Assembly (NCBI RefSeq): GCF_051014445.1
Contig: NW_027488388.1
Span: 524,019-588,018 of the forward strand
Length of the DNA stretch: 64,000 nt
Direction: 5' to 3'
Origin: Colletes latitarsis
Taxonomy: Eukaryota > Arthropoda > Insecta > Hymenoptera > Colletidae
Positions within the stretch are counted from its first letter, which is position 1; every line of letters begins with the position of its first letter. The notes below the pieces were generated by a model. The model was not told the DNA's origin. It made no database searches and saw only the letters and a list, made by a program, of their open reading frames with translations. Of this stretch, positions 1-9,000 are shown in pieces. The translations under genes were made by a program, and so were the position numbers.

Positions 1-2
1 AA

Positions 3-527
3 GGGACTCAGGATGCACCCACCCAGAATCCCTTTAAAGCTATACGGCTTTGGAGCCTCCCAAAGGTCATACCGTTGAATCGGTACCGCCTCGTGGAGTG
101 CTCTTCGTGCAAAGGTCGCCAAAAAACCCTCTCCAAAAACCCGTCGGTGTACGAGTCGACCGTACACCCTACGGAGGAGTTCGGGTTCAAGGTCGCCTCA
201 CCTTCCGTCACGCCGCCTACCAAATACGGTCCCCGTGCAACACGGTCGCCGGGTAGGCTTTATAGTGCGGTTGGACCAGCGAGGGATTTTTTGCAAAGGA
301 CACTTTACCGTCACGGTCGCCGTGCAGTAATTTTACAGTGTCGCAGGAAATCACCTCGCACGACGATCCTACGTCACCCGCACGGAGAGCGTGCTCACGG
401 GATCCACCCATTTGGAGCTTTACGACCTTCATTTGGTGACCCGTCCGTGGCTAAGTCGCCCCCGACAGATACGAGCGAATTCTCTTCTGTTCAGGGCAAA
501 AGTATCGCTGATAATTTCAATAAATAA
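3..527 (+). other. Unrecognised open reading frame truncated by window start
   Basis: The + frame is open from the window edge (position 3) to a TAA at 525-527, about 174 codons, with its first internal ATG at 75. The predicted protein is basic and rich in Arg, Pro and Ser, with one CxxC pair (ECSSCKGR) near residue 9 of the ATG-initiated form. I see no signal peptide, membrane segment or known domain. In a GC-rich stretch an open frame of this length can arise by chance, and overlapping frames here are also open. The stop directly abuts the AATAAA at 519-524, which would be unusual for a real 3' UTR. It may be the decayed end of a transposon ORF or a chance frame. I assign no function. Confidence 0.25.
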
Positions 528-536
528 TTATCAGCG
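506..536. repeat. Perfect 11-bp inverted repeat with AATAAA in the loop
   Basis: CGCTGATAATT at 506-516 is the exact reverse complement of AATTATCAGCG at 526-536, separated by 9 nt. GTA (502-504) and TAC (537-539) extend the stem past a single unpaired T at 505. The spacer overlaps AATAAA at 519-524, the canonical poly(A) signal. GCTGATAA from the stem recurs at 633-640. The pairing is directly visible. A role in 3'-end formation or as a transposon terminal structure is inference only. Confidence 0.6.
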
Positions 537-577
537 TACAAGTACAAATTTACAGTCCACTGATTCACGTTAAACGA

Positions 578-640
578 CAGCTGATTCCCCCCTCCCAGCG
601 CACCGCTAGTCGCTAGGAGAGCGAGGCGAACAGCTGATAA
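578..640. repeat. Short direct repeats CAGCTGAT and CGCTAG
   Basis: CAGCTGAT occurs at 578-585 and again at 631-638. Between them CGCTAG occurs twice, at 604-609 and 611-616, in a C/G-rich stretch. CAGCTG is itself palindromic. The clustering of short repeats beside two inverted repeats resembles the noncoding ends of a mobile element, but no target-site duplication or complete terminus can be identified. Confidence 0.4.
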
Positions 641-651
641 GCGTGTTTACG

Positions 652-669
652 ATACGTGTACGCACGTAT
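652..669. repeat. 7-bp inverted repeat with 4-nt centre
   Basis: ATACGTG (652-658) and CACGTAT (663-669) are perfect reverse complements around TACG. It is a short cruciform-capable dyad in the flank. No function is assigned. Confidence 0.5.
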
Positions 670-759
670 TTAATCTGAACGAACCTTTGTTACAGCAACC
701 AAGGTCCATCCCAACCGGGGCAACGCCGGTGAAGCCACACCCCCGGCTGGATTATAAAA

Positions 760-830
760 AACTAATTCTCTTTTTGTAATTTTATATTTTTTTTATTTTT
801 TCATTTTTTGCTAAATTTAAATAAAAGGCA
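760..830. other. AT-rich, T-tract region
   Basis: This stretch is dominated by runs of T on the + strand and ends with an A-rich segment holding AATAAA at 820-825. It could be the tail of a non-LTR element or a simple low-complexity stretch. There is no coding potential. Confidence 0.6.
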
Positions 831-845
831 TGTCGCAAAGCGACA
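831..845. repeat. Hairpin TGTCGC-AAA-GCGACA
   Basis: A perfect 6-bp stem (831-836 with 840-845) closes a 3-nt AAA loop, directly after the AT-rich tract. It is short, and its role is unknown. Confidence 0.5.
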
Positions 846-945
846 AGCGAAAATTCCAAATAAAAACTTATCAATCACTTTCCCTAGTATTTCTCTCGTC
901 CGGACCCCGGTTAGAACCCTTAGTTTTCTAACAATCACGTAGTAA

Positions 946-957
946 TGTGGTACCACA
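946..957. repeat. First example of the GGTACC-centred dyad of each monomer
   Basis: TGTGGTACCACA is a perfect 12-bp palindrome carrying a KpnI site. It recurs in most monomers, just after CACGTAGTAA. In units reading TAGTAGTGTGG it extends to a perfect 16-bp palindrome, for example 7803-7818 and 10266-10281. It is altered to GGGACC in many D/A junctions and to AAGTACAAC at the right end of type B. Confidence 0.9.
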
Positions 958-1324
958 CTGAAACAGTCCATTAAACCAGGTTTCGCTCAATATTTTAAAG
1001 ATAACGCATGTTATGTCTAGCTTAGGCCTGGGATTTGCCCTCATCAGGGTCATATTTTCGCGTTCTTCACATACTTGTTGGTCAGATCCTGGGTATTTTT
1101 CTGGTTTGGATCAGGTAGTAATGTGGTACCACACTGAAACAGTCAATTAAACCTGGTCTCGATCAATATTTTAGAGGATAACGCATGTTAGGTCTGGGAT
1201 AGGTCTGGGATTTGCCCTCGTCAGGCTCATATTTTCGCATTTTTCACCTACTTGTTGAACAGATCCCTGGCTTTTTCTGGTTTGGATCACGTAGTAATGA
1301 GGTACCACACTGAAACAGTCCATT

Positions 1325-1335
1325 AAACCTGGTTT
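1325..1335. repeat. Second monomer dyad AAACC-T-GGTTT
   Basis: This is an example of the conserved AAACCTGGTTT (or AAACCAGGTTT), with 5-bp perfect arms around one base. It lies about 20 bp downstream of the GGTACC dyad. It is kept in most monomers and weakened where GGTCTTG, GGTCATG or GGTCACG follows AAACC. Confidence 0.7.
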
Positions 1336-2943
1336 CGATCAATATTTTAGAGGATAACGCATGTTATGTCTGGGACAGGTCTAGGATTTGCACTCATCTG
1401 GCTCATATTTCGCATTCTTCACATACTTGTTGAACAGATCCTGGGTTTTTTTTGGTTTGGATCACGTAGTAATGTGGGACCACACTGAAACAATCAATTA
1501 AACCTGGTCATGATAAATATTTTAGAGGATAACGCATGTTAGGTCTAGGTTAGGCCTGGGATTTGCCCTCACCAGACTCATACTTTCGCATTTTTCACAT
1601 ACTTGTTCTACAGATCCTGGGTTTTTTCTGGTTTGAATCACGTGGTAATGTGGTACCACACTGAAACAGTCCATGAAACCTGGTTTCGATTAATATTTTA
1701 GAGGATAACGCATGTTAGGTCTACGTTAGGCCTGGGATTTGCCCTCATCAGACTCATACTTTCGCATATTTCTCATACTTGGTGGCCAGATCCTGGGTTA
1801 TTTCTAGTTTGGATCATGTAGTAATGTGGTACCACACAGAAGCAGTCGATTGAACCTGGTCACGCTCAATATTTTAGAGGATAACTCATGATAGGACTCG
1901 GTTAGGTCTATGATTTGCCCTCATCTGGGTCATACATTCGCATATTTCTCAAACTTGTCGGCCAGATTCTGGGCTTTCACTGGTCTGGATCACGTAGTAA
2001 TGTGGTACCACACTGAAACAGTCCATTAAACCTGGTTTTGATCAACATTTTAGATGATAACGCATGTTAGGTCTGGGATAGGTCTAGGATTTGCCCTCAT
2101 CTGGCTCATAGTTTCGTATTCTTCACATACCTGTTGAACAGATCCTGGGTTTTTCCTGGGTTGGATCACGTAGTAATATGGTACCACACTGAAACAGTCA
2201 ATTAAACCTGGTTTCGATCAGTATTTTAGAGGATAACTCATGCTAGGTCTAGGTTAGGCCTGGGATTTGCCCCATCAGACTCATACTTTCGCATATTTCT
2301 CATACTTGTTGGCCAGATCCTGGGTTATTTCTGGTTTGGATCAGGTAGTAATGACATACAGCACTGAAACAGTCGATTAAACCTGGTCACGATCAACATT
2401 TTAGAGGATAACCCCGAATAGGACTCGGTTGGGTGTGGGATTTGCCCTCATGAGGCTGATACTTTCGCATATTTCTCATACTTGTTGGCCAGATCCTGGG
2501 CTTTTTCTGGTCTGGATCACGTAGTAATGTGGTACCACACTGAAACAGTCGATTAAACCTGGTTTCGATCAATATTTTAGATGATAACGCATATTAGGTC
2601 TGGGTTAGGTCTAGGATTTTCCATCATCTGTCACATACTTTCGCGTTCTTCACATACTTGTTGAACAGATCCTGGGTTATTTCTGGTTTGGAACACGTAG
2701 TAATGTGGTATCACACTGAAACAGTCCATGAAACCTGGTTTCGATCAATATTTTAGAGGATAACGCATGTTAGGTCTAGGTTAGGCCTGGGATTTGCCCT
2801 CATCAGACTAAACTTTCGCATATTTCTCATACTTGTTGGGCAGATACTTGGATTTGTCTGGATTGGATAACGTAGTATGTGGTACCACACTGAAACAATT
2901 AATTAAACCTGGATACGACCAATATTTTAGAGGATACACTATG

Positions 2944-2965
2944 TTAGGTCTAGGTTAGGCCTGGG
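2944..2965 (+). repeat. Example of internal doubled 11-mer with TTAGG
   Basis: TTAGGTCTAGG (2944-2954) is followed directly by TTAGGCCTGGG (2955-2965). The two 11-mers match at 9 of 11 positions. The same doubling exists in nearly every monomer, as TTAGG-TTAGG (A, B, D, E) or TTAGG-ATAGG (C). TTAGG is also the common arthropod telomere unit. Confidence 0.8.
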
Positions 2966-5900
2966 ATTTGCCCTCATCAGACTCATACTTTCGCATTTTT
3001 CGCATACTTGTTGTACAGATCCTGGGTTTTTTCTGGCTTGAATCACGTGGTAATGTGGTATCACACTGAAACAGTCCATGAAACCTGGTTTCGCTCTATA
3101 TTTTAGAGGATAACGCATGTTAGGTCTAGGTTAGGCCTGGGATTTGCCCTCATCAGACTCATACTTTCGCATTTTCCACATACTTGTTGTACAGATCCGG
3201 GGCTTTTTCTGGTCTGGATCACGTAGTAATGTGGTACTACACTAAAACAGTCGATTAAACCTGGTTTCGATCAATATTTTAGATGATAACGCGTGTTAGG
3301 TCTGGGTTAGGTCTAGGATTTTCCATCATCTGGCTCATACTTTCGCATTCTTCACATACTTGTTGGCCAGATCCTGGGTTATTTCTGGTTTGGATCAGGT
3401 AGTAATGTGATACCACACTGAAACAGTCGATTAAACCTGGTCACGATCAACATTTTATAGGATAACGCATGTTAGCTCTAGGTTAGGCCTGCGATTTGCC
3501 CTCATCAGACTCAAACTTTCGCATATTTCGCATACTTGTTGGGCAGATCCTTGGATTTTTCTGGATTGGATCACGTAGTAATGTGGTACCACTCTGAAAC
3601 AGTTAATTAAACCTGGATACGACCAATATTTTAGCGGTTACACCATGTTAGGTCTAGGTTAGCCCTGGGATTTGCCCCATCAGACTCATACTCTCGCATA
3701 TTTCTCATACTTGTTGGCCAGATCCTGGGTTATTTCTGGTTTGGATCAGGTAGTAATGTGACACAGCACTGAAACAGTCGATTAAACCTGGTCACGATCA
3801 ACATTTTAGAGGATAACGCATGTTAGCTCTAGGTTAGGCCTGGGATTTGCCCTCATCAGACTCAAACTTTCGCATACTTCTCATACTTGTTGGGCAGATC
3901 CTTGGATTTTTCTGGATTGGATCACGTAGTAATGTGGTACCACAATGAAACAGTTAATTAAACCTGGATACGACCAATATTTTAGAGGTTACACCATGTT
4001 AGGTCTAGGTTAGGCCTGGGATTTGCCCTCATGAGACTTATACTTTCGCATATTTCTCATACTTGTTGGCCAGGTCCTGGGCTTTTTCTGGTTTGGATCA
4101 CGTAGTAGTGTGGTACCACACTGAAACAGTCGATTAAATGTGGTTTCGATCAATATTTTTAATGATACCGCATGTTAGGTCTGGGTCAGGTCTAGGATTT
4201 TCCATCATCTGGCTCATACTTTCGCATTCTTCACATACTTGTTGGCCAGATCGTGGGTTATTTCTGGTTTGGATCAGGTAGTAATGTGATACCACAATGA
4301 AACAGTCGATTAAACCTGGTCACGATCAACATTTTAGAGGATAACCCCGAATAGGACTCGGTTGGGTGTGGGATTTGCCCTCATGAGGCTGATACTTTCG
4401 CATATTTCTCATACTTGTTGGCCAGATCCTGGGCTTTTTCTGGTCTGGATCACGTAGTAATGTGGTACCACACTGAAACAGTCGATTAAACCTGGTTTCG
4501 ATCAGTGTTTTAGAGGATAACTCATGCTAGGTCTAGGTTAGGCCTGGGATTTGCCCCATCAGACTCATACTTTCGCATATTTCTCATACTTGTTGGCCAG
4601 ATCCTGGGTTATTTCTGGTTTGGATCAGGTAGTAATGTGACACAGCACTGAAACAGTCGATTAAACCTGGTCACGATCAACATTTTAGAGGATAACGCAT
4701 GTTAGGTCTAGGTTAGGCCTGGGATTTCTCCTCATCAGACTCAAACATTCGCATATTTCTTATACTTGTTGGGCAGATCCTTGGATTTTTCTGGATTGCA
4801 TCACGTAGAAATGTGGTACCACACTGAATCAGTTAATTAAACCTGGATACGACCAATATTTTAGAGGTTACACCATGTTAGGTCTAGGTTAGGCCTGGGA
4901 TTTGCCCTCATGAGACTCATACTTTCGCATATTTCTCATACTTGTTGGCCAGGTCCTGGGCTTTTTCTGGTTTGGATCACGTAGTAATGTGGTACCACAC
5001 TGAAACAGTCGATTAAATCTTGTTTCGATCAATATTTTAAATGATAACGCATGTTAGGTCTAGGTTAGTCCTGGGATTTGCCCTCATCAGACTCAAACTT
5101 TCGCATATTTCTCATACTTGTTGGGCAGATCCTTGGATTTTTCTGGATTGGATCACGTAGTAATGTGGTACCACACTGAAACAGTTAATAAAACCAGGAT
5201 ACGACTAATATTTTAGAGGATACGCCAAGTTAGGTCTAGGTTAGGCCTGGGATTTGCCCTCATCAGACTCATACTTTCGCATTTTTCACATACTTGTTGT
5301 ACAGATCCTGGGTTTCTTCTGGCTTGAATCACGTGGTAATGTGGTATGACACTGAAACAGTCCACGATACCTGGTTTCGATCAATATTTTAGAGGATAAC
5401 GCATGTTAGGTCTACGTTAGGCCTGGGATTTGCCCTCATCAGACTCATACTTTCGCATATTTCTCATACTTGTTGGCCAGATCCTGGGTTATTTCTAGTT
5501 TGGATTATGTAGTAATGTGGTACCACACAGAAGCAGTCGATTGAACCTGGTCACGATCGATATTTTAGAGGATAACTCATGATAGGTCTCGGTTAGGTCT
5601 ATGATTTGCCCTCATCTGGGTCATATATTCGCATATTTCTCAAACTTGTCGGCCAGATTCTGGGCTTTCACTGGTCTGGATCACGTAGTAATGTGGTACC
5701 ACACTGAAACAGTCCATTAAACATGGTTTTGATCAATATTTTAGATGATAACGCATGTTAGGTCTGGGATAGGTCTAGGATTTGCCCTCATCTGGGTCAT
5801 ACTTTCGCATATTTCTCAAACTTGTCGGCTAGATTCTGGGCTTTCACTGGTCTGGATCACGTAGTAATGTGGTACCACACTGAAACAGTCGATTAAACCT

Positions 5901-6019
5901 GGTTTCGGTCAATATTTTAGATGATAACGCATGTTAGGTCTGGGTTAGGTCTGGGCTTTGCCCTGATCAGGCTCATACTTTCGCGTTTTTCACATACTTG
6001 TTGAACGGATCCTGGGTTT

Positions 6020-9000
6020 TTTCTGGTTTGGATCACGTAGTAATGTGGTACCACGCTGAAACAGTCAATTGAACCCGGTTTCGATCAATATTTTCGAGGA
6101 TAACGCAAGTTAAGTCTGGGATAGGCCTGGGATTTGCCCTCATCAGGCTCATACTTTCGCGTTTTTCACATACTTGTTGGACGGATCCTGGGTTTTTTCT
6201 GGTTTGGATCACGTAGTAGTGTGGTACCACCCTGAAACAGTCCATTAAACCTGGTTTCGATCAATATTTCAGAGGATAACGCATGTTAGGTTTGGGTTAG
6301 GTCTAGGATTTGCCCTCATCAGGCTCATACTTTCGCGTTTTTCACATACTTGTTGAACAGATCCTGGGTTTTTTCTGGTTTGGATCACGTAGTAATGTGG
6401 TACCACACTGAAACAGTCCATTAATCCTGGTTTCGATCAATATTTTAGAGGATAACGCATGTTAGGTTTGGGTTAGGTCTAGGATTTGCCCTCATCAGGC
6501 TCATACTTTCGCGTTTTTCACATACTTGTTGAACAGATCCTGGGTTTTTTCTGGTTTGTATCACGTAGTAATGTGGTACCACACTGAAACAGTCCATTAA
6601 ACCTGGTTACGATCAATATTTTAGAGAATAATTCATGTTAGGTCTAGGTTAGGTCTGGGATTTGCTCTCATCAGGCTCATTCTTTCGCATATTTCTCATA
6701 CATGATGGCTAGATCCAGGGCTTTTTCTGGATTGCATCACGTAGTAATGAAGTACGACACTGAAACAGTCCATTAAACCTGGTTTCGATCAATATTTTAG
6801 AGGATAACGCATGTTAGGTCTGGGTTAGGTCTAGGATTTGCCCTCATCAGGCTCATACTTTCGCTTTTTTCACATACTTGTTGAACAGATCCAGGGTTTT
6901 TTCTGCTTTGGATCACGTAGTAAAGTGGTAACACACTGAAACAGTCAATTAAACCTGGTTCCGATCAATATTTTAGAGGATAACGCATGTTAGGTCTGGG
7001 TTAGGTCTAGGATTTGCCCTCATCAGGCTCATACTTTCGCATTCTTCACATACTTGTTGAACGGATCCTGGGTTTTTTCCGGTTTGGTTCACGTAGTAAT
7101 GTGGTACTACACTGAAACATTCAATTAAACCTGGTCTTGATAAATATTTTAGAGGATAACGTATGCTAGGTCTGGGTTACGTCTAGGATTTGCCCTCATC
7201 AGTCGCATACTTTCGCATATTTCTCATACTTCATGGCTAGATCCTGGGCTATTTCTGGATTGTATCACGTAGTAATGTGGTACCGCGCTGAAACAGTCAA
7301 CTAAACCTGGTTTCGATCAATATTTTAGAGGACAACGCAAGTTAGGTCTGGGATAGGTCTGGGATTTGCCCTCATCAGACTCATACTTTCGCACACTTCA
7401 CATACTCGTTGAACAGATCCTGGATTTTTTTCTGGTTTGGATCATGTAGTAATGTGGTACCACACTGAAACTGTCGATTAAACCTGGTTTCGATCAATAT
7501 TATTGAGGATAACGCATGTTAGGTCTAGGTTAGGCCTGGGATTTTCACTCATCAGACTCATACTTTCGCATTCTTCACATACTTGTTGAACGGATCTTGG
7601 GTTTTTTCTGGTGTGGATCACGTAGTAATGTGGTACCACACTGAAACAGTCGATTAATCCAGGTTTCGATCAATATTTTTGAGGATAACGCATGTTAGGT
7701 CTAGGTTAGACCTGGGATTTTCACTCATCAGACTCATACTTTCGCATTCTTCACATACTTGTTGAACGGATCCTGCGTTTTTTCTGGTTCGGATCACGTG
7801 GTAGTGTGGTACCACACTGAAACAGTCCATTAAACTTGGTTTCGAACAATATTTTAGAGGACAACGCAAGTTAGGTCTGGAATAGGTCTGGGATTTGCCC
7901 TCATCAGGGTCATACTTTCGCATATTTCTCATACTTCATGCCTATGTCCTGGGCTATTTCTGGATTGGATCACGTAGTAATGTGGTACCACACTGAAGCG
8001 GTCCATTAAACCTGGTTTCGATCAATATTTTAGTGGATAACGCAAGTTAGGTCTGGGATAGGTCTGGGATTTGCCCTCATCAGGCTCATACTTTCGCGTT
8101 TGTCACATACATGTTGAACAGATCCTGGGATTTTTCTGGTTCGGATCAAGCAGTAATGTGGTAACACAGCGAAACATTCAATTAAACCTAGTCTGGATAA
8201 ATATTTTAGAGGGTATTGCATGTTAGGTCTAGGTTAGGCCTGAGATTTGCCCTAATCAGGGTCATACTTTGGCAGTTTTAACATACATGTTGACCTGATC
8301 GAGGGTTTTTTCTACTTTGGATCACGTAGTAAAGTGGTAACACACTGAAACAGTCAATTAAACCTGGTTTCGATCAATATTTCAGAGGATAACGCATGTT
8401 AGGTTTGGGTTAGGTCTAGGATTTGCCCTCATCAGGCTCATACTTTCGCGTTTTTCACATACTTGTTGAACAGATCCTGGGTTTTTTCTGGTTTGGATCA
8501 CGTAGTAATGTGGTACCACACTGAAACAGTCCATTAATACTGGTTTCGATCAATATTTTAGAGGATAACGCATGTTAGGTTTGGGTTAGGTCTAGGATTT
8601 GCCCTCATCAGGCTCATACTTTCGCGTTTTTCACATACTTGTTGAACAGATCCTGGGTTTTTTCTGGTTTGGATCACGTAGTAATGTGGTACCACACTGA
8701 AACAGTCCATTAATACTGGTTTCGATCAATATTTTAGAGGATAACGCATGTTAGGTTTGGGTTAGGTCTAGGATTTGCCCTCATCAGGCTCATACTTACG
8801 CGTTTTTCACATACTTGTTGAACAGATCCTGGGTTTTTTCTGGTTTGTATCACGTAGTAATGTGGTACCACACTGAAACAGTCCATTAAACCTGGTTACG
8901 ATCAATATTTTAGAGAATAATTCATGTTAGGTCTAGGTTAGGTCTGGGATTTGCTCTCATCAGGCTCATTCTTTCGCATATTTCTCATACATGATGGCTA

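Larger units (their letters stand above)
1..920. other. Non-satellite flanking sequence, possibly retroelement-derived
   Basis: This stretch has no 176-bp periodicity and none of the satellite landmark motifs. It has a GC-richer part (about 1-480), a part with several short inverted repeats (about 500-760), and an AT-rich part (about 760-880). The heptamer GGTCGCC recurs at 114, 191, 244 and 315. AATAAA occurs at 519-524 and 820-825. The mix of an open frame, poly(A)-like signals, short hairpins and a T-rich tract would fit a degraded LTR or non-LTR element, but I recognise no reverse transcriptase, integrase or gag motif. It could also be ordinary intergenic DNA. It is clearly distinct from the array; what it is remains unknown. 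Confidence 0.85.
934..6020 (+). repeat. Array edge domain with edge-enriched monomer variants
   Basis: About 29 monomers next to the flank differ from the interior. Many read GTTGGCCAGATCC and GGTTATTTCTGG, and carry GGATCAGGTAG in place of GGATCACGTAG. Five share GGATACGACCAAT or GGATACGACTAAT, at 2911, 3615, 3966, 4845 and 5197, spaced by 4, 2, 5 and 2 monomers. A GATAACCCCGAATAGG variant occurs near 2408 and 4341 (11 monomers apart). About 1660-2060 reappears at about 5350-5755, offset 3691 bp or 21 monomers, including the shared CACAGAAGCAGTCGATTG. Most of these variants are rare or absent after 6 kb. This fits an older, less homogenised array margin. Confidence 0.8.

Noticed and set aside
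8..573. Overlapping short frames in the flank on both strands (8-223 and 217-432 minus; 50-256 and 391-573 plus)
   Set aside because: They overlap each other and the longer 3-527 frame, and show no recognisable domain. They are most simply chance frames in a GC-rich stretch.
2944..2965. True telomeric (TTAGG)n tract
   Set aside because: Only two degenerate copies per monomer, separated by six bases; there is no uninterrupted TTAGG run anywhere in the window.
7787..7800. RNA polymerase III B-box-like GGTTCGGATCA, hinting at a tRNA-derived SINE
   Set aside because: It fits only in a subset of monomers (most read GGTTTGGATCA). There is no A-box at a suitable distance and no cloverleaf fold.
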